From the NCBI GenBank assembly GCA_026413225.1, contig CM048552.1, positions 165,800,053-165,864,052 on the forward strand: a stretch of DNA of 64,000 nucleotides, read 5' to 3'. This DNA is from Otis tarda. Its lineage: Eukaryota > Chordata > Aves > Otidiformes > Otididae. Positions 1 to 11,588 of this stretch are shown here, piece by piece. Within the stretch, counting starts at the first letter, position 1, and the number at the start of each line of letters is the position of its first letter. A program made the translations under genes and the position numbers. The notes beneath the pieces were generated by a model. That model was not told the origin of the DNA, did no database searches, and worked only from the letters and a program-made list of their open reading frames with translations.

Positions 1-190
1 AATAAATGAATACTTTTCCCAAGTCAAGTCTGTTTTGCCCGTGATGGTAACTTTAAGGCTTTCTCCCTGTCCTTATCTCAAACCTCTAGCCGTTTTTCCT
101 TATATTATCTCTCCCTATTCTCTCAGAGGGTGGGGGGAGTGAGAGAGAGAGACTGCGTAGTCTGGTCCCGATCGGGGCTGAACTACGACA
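1..190 (+). mobile_element. LTR-A copy 1, 3' portion (window-edge truncated)
   Basis: This is the 3' end of an avian-type retroviral LTR in plus orientation, cut off by the window edge. It opens with AATAAA, which fits the LTR polyadenylation signal. It then has the block gtctgttttgcccgtgatgg, a ctccctgtcc block, a purine-rich gggagtgagagag stretch and a CA-type end (cgaca). The same blocks recur in order at 1,893-2,084 (plus) and in reverse at 25,722-25,962, so the family assignment rests on three internal copies. Resemblance to an abundant avian ERVL-like LTR is from memory. Confidence 0.8.
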
Positions 191-248
191 CCTGGGAACT
201 GGAAAAAAGTCCTTAATCACTTAGCAATATCTAATAACATCAGCATAT

Positions 249-1542
249 TCATAGAATCATAGAACGTTTACAGTTGGAAAGGACCTTCAAAGGTCATCCA
301 GTCCAACCCCCCTGCAAGGAGCAGGGACATCCCTGACTAGATCAGGTTGCTCCGAACCTCATCCAGCCTGGCCTTGAACGTCTCCAGGGATGGGGCTTCC
401 ACCACCTCTCTGGGCAACCTGTTCCAGTGCTCTATAACTCGCATTGTAAAAAATTTTTTCCTAATTTCCAATCTAAATCTACCTCCCTCTATTTTAAAAC
501 CATTACCCCTTGTCGTATCACAACAGGCCCTGCTGAACAGCCTCTCCCCATCTTTTTTGTAAGCCCCCTTGAGGTACTGGAAGACCACTATAAGATCTCC
601 CCGGAGCCTTCTCTTCTCCAGGCTGAATAGCCCCAACTCTCTCAGCCTGTCCTCATAGGAGAGGTGCTCCAGCCCTCTGATCATCTTCGTGGCCCTCCTC
701 TGGACCTTCTCCAACTGGTCCATGTCCTTCTTATGTCTGGGGCTCCAGAACTGGACACAGTACTCCAGGTGGGGTCTCACCAGGGCAGAGTAGAGGGGGA
801 GAATCACCTCCCTCGACCTGCTGGCCACACCCATCTTGATGCAACCCAGGATGCAGTTGGCCTTCTGGGCCGCAAGGGTGCATTGCCGGCTCATGTTGAG
901 CTTCTTGTCCACCAGCACTCCCAAGTCCTTCTCCTCAGGGCTGCTCTCAATCCATTTTCTGCCCAGCCTGTATTTGTGCCTGGGATTGCCACAACCCTTG
1001 TGCAGGACCTTGCACTTGGCCTGGTTGAACTTCATGAGGTTGGCACAGGCCCACCTCTCCAGCCTGTCAAGGTCCCTCTGGATGGCATCCCTCCCTTCCA
1101 GCATATCAACGGCACCACACAGCTTGGTGTCATTGGCAAACTTGCTGAGGGTGCACTCTATCCCACTGTCCATGTCGCCAACAAAGATGTTGAACAGAGC
1201 CGGGTCCAACACGGACCCCTGAGGGACACCACTCGTGACCGGTCTCCACATGGACATTGAGCCGTTAACCACCACTCTCTGAGTGCGGTCATCCAGCCCA
1301 CTCCTTACCCACCGAGTGGTCCGTCCATCAAACCCATGCCTCTCTAGTTTAGAGAGAAGGATGTCATGCAGGACAGTGTCAAAAGCTTTGCACAAGTCCA
1401 GGTAGATGATATCTGTTGCTCGTCCCTTGTCCACTGATGCTGTTACCCTGTCATAGAAGGCTACCAAATTGGTCAGGCACGATCTGCCCTTGGTGAAGCC
1501 ATGTTGGCTGTCACCAACCACCTCCTTGCTCTCCATGTTCCT
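249..1542 (-). mobile_element. CR1: CR1 LINE copy 1, 5'-truncated
   Basis: The plus strand opens with tcatagaatcatagaac, the reverse complement of the CR1 ATTCTATG tail. Next come the boxes for ggaccttcaaaggtcatcca and gcaaggagcagggacatccc, the standard 3' end of bird CR1. Similarity to the copy at 11,501-14,220 is very high and stops near 1,542, marking the 5' truncation. It retains the reverse transcriptase C-terminal two thirds plus the 3' UTR. It sits inside LTR-B, so it inserted after that LTR. Confidence 0.96.
337..1542 (-). pseudogene. CR1 ORF2 reverse transcriptase fragment, open but catalytically altered
   Basis: An uninterrupted frame runs about 400 codons to a stop at 337. An ATG at 1,560 lies just outside CR1 homology and is probably fortuitous. 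The product is the palm/thumb part of a LINE reverse transcriptase. Numbered from that ATG, motif A is [11 protein letters not shown] (about residues 53-63), the VPQGS box is at about 112-116, and motif C is FANDTK (141-146). The family motif is FADD, as in the 11.5-kb copy, so one catalytic aspartate is Asn here (codon at 1,132-1,134, GAT to AAT). The C-terminus ends [13 protein letters not shown]. The N-terminal RT, the endonuclease and ORF1 are absent. The open frame probably reflects youth rather than function. Confidence 0.9.
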
Positions 1543-1640
1543 ATTATAAACATGCTTCACATACCAAATCTCATACTAAATCCAAAACACAGGAGCTACT
1601 GGGAAGAAAATATAGCTCCCTCCTATCTGAAATCAGGACA

Positions 1641-2084
1641 CTTCTATGGGAGAGACCTCACACTGGAGCAGAGTAAAAGTGTGAGCAGTCCTCCTCCTGA
1701 GGAGGAAGGAGCGAGAGAAACAATGCATGATGAAACGGTGGGAACCTCCATTCCCCATTCCCCTGTGCCACTCAGGGGGAGGAGGCAGAGAATTTGTGAG
1801 TAAAGTTAGGCCTGAGAAGAAGGGAGGGGTGGGACGAAGGTATTTTAAGATTTAGTTTTTATTTCTTATTATCCTATTCTGATTTGATTGGTCATAAACT
1901 AAATTAATTTCCCCAAGTCGAGTCTGTTTTGCCCGTGATGATATTTGCTGAGTGGTCTCTCCCTGTCCGTATGTTGACCCACAACACGTTCATTCTATTT
2001 TCTCCCCCCTGTCCATTTGAGGAGGAGGAGTGACAGAGCAGCTTTGGTAAGCACCTGTCATCCAGCCAGGGTCCACCCATCACA
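1641..2084 (+). mobile_element. LTR-A copy 2, 5'-truncated
   Basis: The middle and 3' parts of LTR-A lie in plus orientation. Visible blocks are cacactggagcagag, tcctcctcctgaggagg, ggtattttaagatttagttt, a degenerate polyadenylation signal cataaa near 1,893, gtctgttttgcccgtgatga and ctccctgtccg. The end is tccacccatcaca, giving a CA terminus at 2,084. The order matches the reverse complement of 25,722-26,170. The 5' U3 part is missing, because LTR-B abuts at 1,640. Confidence 0.8.
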
Positions 2085-5000
2085 GTCTGTATATCCACTC
2101 CCAGCATTATGTAGTATACATATCAGAAACTTCTTCTTTCCCAGTAAACAATCAATACTCAGCATTAAATCATCTGCTTTAATTTTAGAAGTTAAATAAT
2201 ACCATTTACTTTTCTTTTCTCTTTTCAGCTGCACAGAATTTTCTGCACTGATATTCCTCAATTAATTGATCAATTAACAGAAGTGAACAAATTATTGAAG
2301 CCATTTGACTAAAAATGAATAAAGAAACCATATATGAGTTATCATTCAAATTATCTTTTTCTCTGCCAAAAAAAAAAAAGCCTAAGGTTTACATTTTTGA
2401 CGCAGTGAAAGACACTTATGTTATTACTTCTGCTTTTTGTCTAAATAGACAGAAACATTCACGTGATATTAAAAGTGAGAGAATCTAAAAATGCCACAAT
2501 GATTTCATTGAAATTGTGGCTTTAGGTGGCTTGTTGAGGATGGAAGCGTTCTACTTTCAGGATCCCATCAAAAAATAGAAAACTTTTCAAGTTTTTCAAT
2601 TTTTTAGAAGTAGTAGTAAAATGTAAAGTATTAATAAGTAGCTCTTTAAACAGAAAAATTAGATCTACTAGTGAGAGATGTATTAAATAAAAAAGATTAA
2701 TAACAAATATTCTTGGATCCACAGTGTTGCAAGTTAAATCTTTCTACTAGTCTTAATTTCCTGTCCAGTACTTTTAATACTTTAGACTGAAGAGACTTCA
2801 GTCTGTTGAGTCCTTTCTACCACCTCTGTCATTTGCCTTTGGGTCTCCTTTGTTCTGCAGATAATCTTCTGGTCTTCTGCTAAACTGTGTTCTTTTGACT
2901 TTCCTTTTTTTTTTCTGTCCTTAGCCCCTCTCTACCTCAACTGTAATAATGATGACTGTCCTAACTGAAATTCATCACTACTAGTCTGCCCCTCCAGAGC
3001 ATAAATACAGAAAAAAAAAGATGAATATGCAGCTTATTTCACATCTATCTTTTTCAAATTATTATTTTAAACAAGAAATATATATATAGTGTAGATTCAG
3101 TGAATTGAAAACAACATAAACAACTCTACTTCCATCAGTAGTAGAAGTAATTTGGGACAAAAGAATGTATGTGAAAGAATTAGAGAGGTGACTTTCAGCT
3201 GCTAAGCTGTTCATAATTACTCCAACAAGCTAGGGTATAGAGGGTTGTATCTTGCCCAGACTTAGAAACAGTTCCTTATGTATTCCTGTAAAGAATAGTT
3301 GAAAGAGAAACATACTGAAAAGTAATAGGGGTGATTGAAGTCTTCTTTTAAGTATTTCTGTAATAATAGCAGAAGGACAATAATAGCGGGAAAAAGCTTG
3401 AATTAAAAAAGAAAAAGAATTTTCATTTGAATTACAAGCTGTATCAGCCATTAATAAAAACAGGATTAGTAATGGTGATATACTGAGAAAACTGAAGGGA
3501 CAAAGTGAGAAAAGGATTTGCATTGTATCCACTTAGTTGTTACAGAATGCTTGGACTCATAGAGAGAGAGAAAATGCTTGCTACAGTAGAGATATGGTAG
3601 TAACTTAAAACAAAACAACCTTGTGATAAGTCAAAAATTCAATAGAATATTAATAGTAAAAAACAATAGCAACGCAAAGTAGAATTTGAGCAATAAAGTA
3701 ACTGAGAAAAAAAATATATTTAACCACAGCTATGAGTATGTGTTTGAGGTCTGTGAGTAAAGATACCTTCTTTTCGAATATACTTTTTTTTTGATGCAAA
3801 AGTAAGAAGAAAATATTTCAACATTCCATATATCTTCAGGAAGGAAACTTCAGTAGTTGTTTATATTCTAGAGACAAAAATAAATATTTAGTGTGCAATA
3901 ATATATACATTAAAAACATTTTTTCAAAGTAAGTTTTCAGAATGCATATGATCAGGCAGCAAATGGAATATTTTGGAGCAGCCATGTCACACAAAGTTAC
4001 CAGGAAGGGCCTTCTGTGACACTGTGAAGTATAATTATACTGACATGATTAAATTTCCAATTCCTAAACATTACAAAGAGGGCAGGTTTGAATCTATGTT
4101 AGAAGTAACTGTAGCAAAAGTAAACAGAACAAGTTGAGTCACTCAGCGGCTAATTTGACCTCTACTGAAGGTAAGTACATACAAAATGACTACACCAATA
4201 CTGACATTTCCAGTGCTTCTATGACCAAAATCTCTTTTACATCAATAGATCATCCTCAGTTTCCAAAGAAAACCTGAGGCATTTATTTCTAGAGTACAGT
4301 TCTGTTCTAATGGACATTACAGGCAAGATTTTCATTGCTTTAATGAGACCAAGATCAGGTTTCTGCTTTCTGTTACACAATTCTTCACGTGGATTTTTTT
4401 TCTTTAATAAATATCATAGTAACTAATTTTGTGGTATGTATACTACTGCAATCTATTGTACCATGAATTCTAGTAACTAGATAATATTGTCTGAATAAAT
4501 TACACCTTCCATTTTAGGCTTAAAGGTACGAAATATAATACATATTTTTTAAACATGTTCTGAAAAATGTTGAGATTTTGTTAGTTTTCCAGAGGTGAAA
4601 ATTATTTGCTATGTGTGTACTATTTTTAAAACTCTTCATGGGAATATTTTTCTGAGAAAATCTGGAAGACATGTATTTTACATCTATACGTTTGGTGTAG
4701 GAGTCTTTAATTTTACCCATTTAAAATCAGATATCCATTCTGAATTAGTTTGTTAGTCTCTCTACTGAAGTTATCTTCCTCAGTGGAAGATTCACTCCTA
4801 GAAGCAATTCAACTGGAAGTCTTTAATTCCACATAAAGCAGGTGGGATAGGAATCATCACAGCAGCAAAAACTTTTTTTTTGGCAAAGGCCCTTATCTGA
4901 GCTCTGTACATACCACAAGAATTGACTGTCCCATTACTGCATCCAAAGGAATGAGCTGGTGGCAGTGAAGAAGGCAGGAGCCGGGTAGTCTGACAGTAAC

Positions 5001-6685
5001 ATGCAGTCAAGTCCCTACTCAGCACAATTGTTTATCTAATAATCTAGTTAATCAGAGTAACAAAAAAAAATTACTGTCTTGCAGCTCCTATATCACAGCA
5101 CTACCTTGAAATGAGTGGTTAAGTCTTTCATTATCGAAAGGCAAAAAAAAAGAAAGAAAGGTCCTGAGGTCTGGATGGAGTGTTGATATAGCAAACAACA
5201 GAAAGGGTCCTTAGAGTGGCTCTTGAACAGAAGAGGTATAAAAGTCCCTAAGAAGAAGAGAAATTCAAGCAATAATTATTTACTGTGAAGCTACTGAGTA
5301 CTCAGAACATGGGAAAATAACAAGCCCTTTATTTTGTCATTTTATTATGAAGTCAGGATTGGAAAGTGTCAGGATTTCTTCTTACACTGCACCAGGTAAT
5401 TTCCAATTATGTGAAATATAAGAATAAAACCATTGACACTAATGCAAAGATCCATAGCTGTTTATGAGATGTATGGCTTATATAGACCTAAACCTTAGTA
5501 TGCCATCCACCATCTGCTTGGATATGTGGCCTTTGAAAGTAACTATAAGGAATATTGCTATATTCTTTTTGTTTCCACAAGAGAAATTTTCTTTCATCTA
5601 AAATAGGGTAATCTCCTTTCATGTTCTTCCTACAGAAGATGTGTGTGCAGTCCAAACACTGCAAAACTGAGAAACATAGCCAATGAGAAATTTCAGTACT
5701 CTGCAAGACCATTGTATGTTTTTCTGTTCCAAAGGCAATTTTTTTTGAAAGGTTTTTTGCAGTTAGAATATGTTTACAGTTCCAGGTTTACTCACTATCT
5801 GCAATTTAATTTATGTAAGTGCATTTCAATTATGAGTGTATTAATACATAATTGTTAAATTCTGGCCTGTAATATGTACCCTTTCAAAAACTATTTACAT
5901 TTAAGTTGTAAATTCATATACATTTTCTCACATGAAACTAAACATTTGAGAATTTACAGCCAAAAGAAAAAACAAAAACCCTCCAAAAATTTACACCTCC
6001 CTGGCATATGTAAAAAACAAATATTAACAGAATAATGTTAGTTTTCTGGAAAAATAAATTAAAATGTAATTTCCATCTAAATTATTTCTTCTGTGTATTA
6101 ACGCTACAATAGCAGATGTTAGAACTATAGCTTCTGTTATGTTTTTATGATTTTAGGGAATTAACAGAGAAATATATTCTTATATGATAGTGATTTTTTT
6201 TTTTTTGCTTAAAATGAAGCCATGATCTAGTTATCATGGATTGAATAGATTTTTTGGCACCATCCTCCTTTACTAATGAGATCCTATGAGCTTTCTAGTC
6301 TAATAATTCTATGAGAAGCTAGTATTATAATACTTCATAATATTTGATAACATACACTATTTTGAGACATATTAGATAATCTGTGATGCTACAATAATAA
6401 AAAATTGGTGTTCACTGGGTACATCTGAGGTCATACATGGATGCACTATGAAATAGTAATAGATAAATCTCAAAAGGTGAACTCTCATAATTTAACTCTT
6501 AAGTAATGTTCAAAACAGTTTTGAACAGAATAATGAGAATACTGGCAAGACTTTTTTTTTTTTTTTAGGCCAGAAATTCTGCCAAAATGTATTTTCTTCT
6601 CATATATTTATGTCAGTAATAGAGTTCCAGTAGTACTTTGATTTCAAAAGTATTTGGAGTTTTGGTCCAATTCTGTTAAAATTTC

Positions 6686-6725
6686 TTTTTTTTTTTTTTT
6701 TTTTTGTAATTCAAATCACTTTATT
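6686..6725 (-). other. Poly(A) tract with upstream AATAAA on the minus strand
   Basis: A run of 20 T (6,686-6,705) is followed by TTTATT at 6,720-6,725. Read on the minus strand this is AATAAA, 14 nt, then A20, the layout of a polyadenylated transcript copy. It could be the 3' end of a processed retrocopy whose body lies at higher coordinates, or chance in AT-rich DNA. I do not recognise the minus-strand sequence upstream and could not find target duplications. Confidence 0.3.
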
Positions 6726-7182
6726 AATCCTTAATAATTAAGGAATGAGATGAATAATCAGCTAGTCATCTTCAAAAAAAAAGGAAGAACAGATTGCCCA
6801 CTGTTCTTTGGCACTGGGTACACTCCATGTCGTGCAAAGTCTTGCTAGCATCTGCTTAAAAATATGAGCATGAGTGTATAATGAATTGAACTATGCTTGA
6901 ATCATCCCCTTTCAGTGAGTAAATGAAGACTTTGGAGAGTGTCTGGAAAGAGTCACAGTTTTCTTTTATGACCCACACTTTGTCACGTCATGGCTAGCTG
7001 CAGTTTAGAAGGGAATCATTAAACTAGGAAACTGAATGCATCCTCAAAGCTTTCTCTTTTGAAGTATGAAGCATCTGATCCTTTTTATAAAAGCAAAAAA
7101 TACACATATTGAAACACTTTTATTTTTTTATATATAGTGAAGTAAGAATTGTGATTGTATTTTCTTATGATACTCACATTTT

Positions 7183-7201
7183 AATAATAATAATAATAAT
7201 A
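7183..7201. repeat. (AAT)n microsatellite
   Basis: About six tandem AAT units lie in AT-rich spacer, followed by imperfect aat-rich sequence. No gene association is visible. Confidence 0.85.
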
Positions 7202-9030
7202 GAAAGTAATTTAATAATACAATTAAGTGTAGGTAGAAGAGGTTTGGTGTTTTCTGTTTATTATTCTATCTGAATTATTTACTCACCAAAATTCATCTTT
7301 CTTTTGTATTATGTTGTCTTTGTATACGTAATCCTTGTAGAGTAGGTGCTGGTTTTATAAAGTAGAGTAATACATTATAGCTTAAGTCCTGATTCTGCTA
7401 ATATATAATCATGAAAAGACTCGACATCGCTTAAGACCTTCTTGGCAGAATTGAGGACTTAATACGCTTATGACTGCAAAAAAAAAGGATGATCATGTTA
7501 TTATAAATTTATTCTAAATGTAATATCAATTTCTGACTTGATAGGTTCTTTTAAAAATGTTTTTAACCAAGGATGGATACATGAAACTGTTTCCATCTTA
7601 ATCTGATGTTGAAATTAAGCTACTTTTTTTCATATATAAAATTATGGGAACCATATTAATGTAGAAATAATATTTTCAAATTAGATGGCAAACTCAAATG
7701 ACTGTAATCATGCTATAGAATATTAATTTATGTGATTTAATTACAAAACTTAATTATTATAACACGGATTTGATTTTGGTTTTCAAAGAATGCTTCCAAA
7801 TTTTCTCTGACACTGTCATCTGGCCTTTATTATACAGTTACTTGTTTATTAGTCCTTTCAGAAACAGTACATCTAACTTTTTCCTTGAATTAAAAAAAAA
7901 AAATCAACTACATAGTAACATAAAGTCCTATATAATACATATGTATTTTTCTGTTTATCTGTCTACTGATGTATATTGTTGCTAACCTGTGGAGTGGAAC
8001 TGAGAGACAGGCTGGTGGATTGCTCAACTGATTACTGTTACACATGGTTAGCCCTTTACCTGTGTTGCTTTTCTGTGTTCATGCTGGTTTCCATTTCTTA
8101 TATATGCCGTAGTCAATTAAATAAAAATAAGACCTAAATAAAAACAAATAATCCATGCAAATCCTTGTTAGTATGACAATATGCTTATTGATATCCTTTT
8201 TTCTATATTTCAAGTAATTATTTTAAATTAAGTTAAAGATCTATATTCTGTTTACCTTTCATGTCAAATTCAACTGAATTACTTAATGAGAATACTGAAG
8301 AATACATCATGAGACGCAGAGACAGGGATTAAGTCCTTCTAGAAATTCCCTATTTCAGCAGAATTCAGGAGAAACTTTAGCCTGATTGTTCTAAAGCATG
8401 AATATCTGGCTTTGTTAATTTCCATCCTATCTCAAAGCCAGTTGTTCATCTTCTACTCATGACTACTGGAACAACATAATCATAAATACATTAGTATAGT
8501 TATTTTGTGGCTATGAAACAGAAAAGCATATATTAGCATTTTCTACTTTAAAAAAGGATTTTGACAGGGTGTTCTATGAAAAAGAAAAAATAATATTTTA
8601 ATCATGATGTATTACTTCGTTTCCATTTTCTTCTGTTTACATTTTTCTGTTTTTCTTTTTTTGAATTATAAACACAATCTAAATATTTTTCTTACATGTG
8701 CATATGCTAAAATTATTCTTTGAATTTGTAAGATGTACACTGGGCATTCCAGAAATAAAAAATTATTAAAAAAATGTAAATTAATTTTTTAAAGATTTTG
8801 GGTTTGTTTCTGAAGATATATTTGAAAGTTTATTTTGTTTTGATGTTGGAAAAGATGGACTGACTATGCATAGAACAGCTATATACTGACAGCTGTACAT
8901 TAGTATACTGTTTCATAAAGTGGTTCAGAATATTGTAAGAACTAAAACAACCGTGAACTTAAAGCCAGGCCAATAGGAATTGCAGAGTTGAGGAGGAAAA
9001 GAACAGGATGAGGTACCTCCCTTATTTCTT

Positions 9031-9092
9031 AAAAAAAAAACCAAAACCAAAACCAAAACCAAAAAAAACCCAAACAAAAACAAAAAACAACC
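9031..9092. repeat. A-rich (AAAACC)n-type tract
   Basis: A run of ten A is followed by several AAAACC units, then AAAAC/AAAC variants, all on the plus strand. It looks like a decayed poly(A) that expanded as a simple repeat. The complementary type, (TTGG)n and T-rich, occurs at 53,090-53,158. Confidence 0.8.
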
Positions 9093-11026
9093 AAATGAGA
9101 TAACATGAGATAACATTAGTTCATCATCAAAGGATTTGCAATCTTTGAATAGGAATCAAGGTGGCTTATCAAATAGGAAATACTCACCAGTGTTATTTTT
9201 AAATATTTTCTTAATCACTTTTGGCCTAAATCCCAATGTGAAAGGTCCCCTCTCTCCTAGCCCCACCAAGTGATATATTCTGGAAATGACATTAGAACTT
9301 ATTTTCATACATTCTAAATGGAATTCTATCTATTAACATGAATTCTGTACATTTCAGTGTTATTTAAGCATTAAGGCTCTCAACAGATGGAGTAATGTAA
9401 TTTGAGACTAGCAAGCCCTCAGGCCTAGTACTCTTCGTCTTCAAAAAAGGAACAAAACTTCAAATAAGGTCTGAAAAGGGATGGGAAAAACATAGACTAC
9501 AGTATTACAGCACAAATAAATTACCGGCTTAATTGAAGAGTGACTTTTCCCCCCCGCTGTTTACTCCCAACTCAGCTGTGCTGCTTTCAGAAGGAAGTTG
9601 TCACACAGCAATGAAGCTGTTGTGCATACAGATGGCTGTGTCTCCTTGTAGGCATGGCAGCTGTACCCATCTTTGGCAATCATATTAGCACTTTCTACTA
9701 ATTATCTTTTCAATGCACTCTGATTATCCTCAGTTCTTCCCCCTAGAAAGCCATGGAGGTTTATTTTTCCTTTACTCTGTAGCATTCATGTTATTTTCAG
9801 AGTTTGATTGCATATGCATGCCACACATACACATACAGAAAGTTTGAATGTGCACAGCCACAACATAAGGTTGCTACTAAATACAGGAAATTTGTAAAAC
9901 TTACATGGTTGACAAATTTTGCCTAGCAAACACTGGCATTCTGAAAATTATAGAATGTTGGTTGTTTTATTTTTCTTAATCTTGATAGTCCAAATATTTG
10001 CATATTAAAAAAAAGGGAGAGGAAGAAAAAAAAGATAATAATAGAAAATGTGCCAACTCAAATCTACAAACCTTTCAAAAGACAATTACTTCAGCCTGAA
10101 AATGAAATTAAAGCATCCACCAGAATGTAAATATTCTCTTATTTTCAGAACTGCAGATTATATATATATATTTTAACTTTTAGAAACTGGGTCCATCATT
10201 TACTGGGTGTCTTTCCTCATTCATAGCACCCTTGGGAAAAAAAAAAACAACCAACATTATATAGAGCTATCTGTCTGATCCTTTGGAGGATCACATATGC
10301 AACCATTCTGCTATTCCACAGTACTGACCTAGATTGATACCAAACCAATCTGCCCCAAAATCTGATGCTGTCATTGAGTTTAAACTCCTGGATCAGGTGT
10401 GTTTTACTCAGATATTTGCTTGTTTCCCCTTCAGAGACCTGATAACTTCTACAGCTCCATAAAACAGCTGTGACTTTCATATGAGTAGCTGTAGAATAGA
10501 GAAGATATATTGTACAGTGTAAAGTATCTTGTATAAATTCATTTATTCCTTTTCGCTTAATGGCTGCTTATTAGGGCAAGAGGAATTAAACTGTTCCACC
10601 TGTGTCTAGTAATTTAAACAATATTTTTTTTTTTTTAAGATAAAGGAGCTACCGTAGCGCTTGCAACCTACCTGCAAGTCTGAACAACTTCCTGATAAAA
10701 ACAGATATGTCTCCAAGAGCCTGGATGAAGAGATTTTTTTTTTTTCTCCTTTTTTTATATATACATGTCCAGGAAGGACAATCTGTCACATTAGGAAAAT
10801 ATTGGTAGGATTCAAAGATATAGTTGTCTGTCTGTCAGAGTAAAGGATATTTTTAACCTCTTCGGTTATAAGGAACTGACATGGCCACTGAGGATTCCGA
10901 TATTGTAAACTTTTTGAAAGAGTTGTAAATGAAAGCTGGTGTGTCCTACATTTAGAAGCAGTTGCAAAGATCACTGTCATTTTTTTAAATTTTGTTGTTG
11001 GGTGGGGTTTTTATTGTTTCTTTTCT

Positions 11027-11053
11027 TGTGTGTGTGTGTGTCCGTGTGTGTTT
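11027..11053. repeat. (TG)n microsatellite
   Basis: Tandem TG dinucleotides interrupted once by tccg. A T/G-rich context continues to about 11,090. No gene is nearby. Confidence 0.8.
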
Positions 11054-11327
11054 GGTTGTTTCGGGTTTTAGTTCTGGTGGGCTATTTTTTTTTCACCACA
11101 TCAAGAAATTCCTAAAATCACAGAGCTGGTGAGAAAAAGCACTATATGTAATAAAGAAATATGCTTTTTTTCCAACTGAACCTTTGACTCTTTGCTATAT
11201 AAATCTAATAAAAAAAAATAAAAAGAAACAAAAGGAAAAATCAGAGTTCCTAAGAAAAATATAACGTATTTAAAAAAAAAAAAGTACTTTACAAGAAGAT
11301 GTGTGTCAAACTTGCAAAGGTTCAGTA

Positions 11328-11408
11328 TCATAGAATCAGAGAATCATTGAATAGTTTGGATTGGAAGGGACTTTTAAAGGTCATCTAGTCCAACCCCTCC
11401 CACATGCA
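11328..11408 (-). mobile_element. CR1: CR1 copy 2, 3'-end fragment
   Basis: About 80 bp. tcatagaatcagagaatcat is a decayed octamer tail, followed by ttggattggaagggac and ggtcatctagtccaaccc. Only the extreme 3' UTR remains, in the same orientation as the long copy that starts 93 bp further on. Confidence 0.9.
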
Positions 11409-11588
11409 CCAGGCAATTAATTGAAAAGTAACCACTTCTTAAAAAAATGTTTAGACAAATATGTAGCAAGTAGCATGTCTGCTATTGAAAGTATTAACTT
11501 TCATAGAATCATAGAACAGTTAGAGTTGGAAGGGACCTTCAAAGGTCATCTAGTCCAACCCACCTGCAAGGAGCAGGGACATCCCTGA

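Larger units (their letters stand above)
191..1640 (+). mobile_element. LTR-B 3' portion, interrupted by a CR1 insertion
   Basis: Two short pieces, 191-248 and 1,543-1,640, appear to be one LTR fragment split by the CR1 copy at 249-1,542. The left piece has aagtccttaatcacttagca and ctaataacatcag. The right piece has catactaaatccaaaacac, gctactgggaagaaaat and ends atcaggaca. From memory, these blocks lie in this order in the 3' part of a common avian ERVL-type LTR. Both edges abut LTR-A material (1-190 and 1,641-2,084), so this is a stack of LTR pieces. There is no coding capacity. Confidence 0.6.
2085..11327. other. AT-rich spacer without a recognisable gene
   Basis: About 9.2 kb with many A/T homopolymers and only short chance ORFs (100 codons or fewer). 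I see no CR1 or LTR homology here. Local items are a small perfect-stem hairpin at 2,493-2,520, a poly(T) run with an antisense polyadenylation signal at 6,686-6,725, an (AAT)n tract at 7,183-7,201, an A-rich (AAAACC)n tract at 9,031-9,092 and a (TG)n tract at 11,027-11,053. The slightly richer stretch near 9,540-9,840 shows no motif I recognise. Confidence 0.7.

Noticed and set aside
10217..10480. 87-codon minus ORF with mixed composition
   Set aside because: No recognisable domain, no polyadenylation or splice context and a length expected by chance in a 64-kb window.
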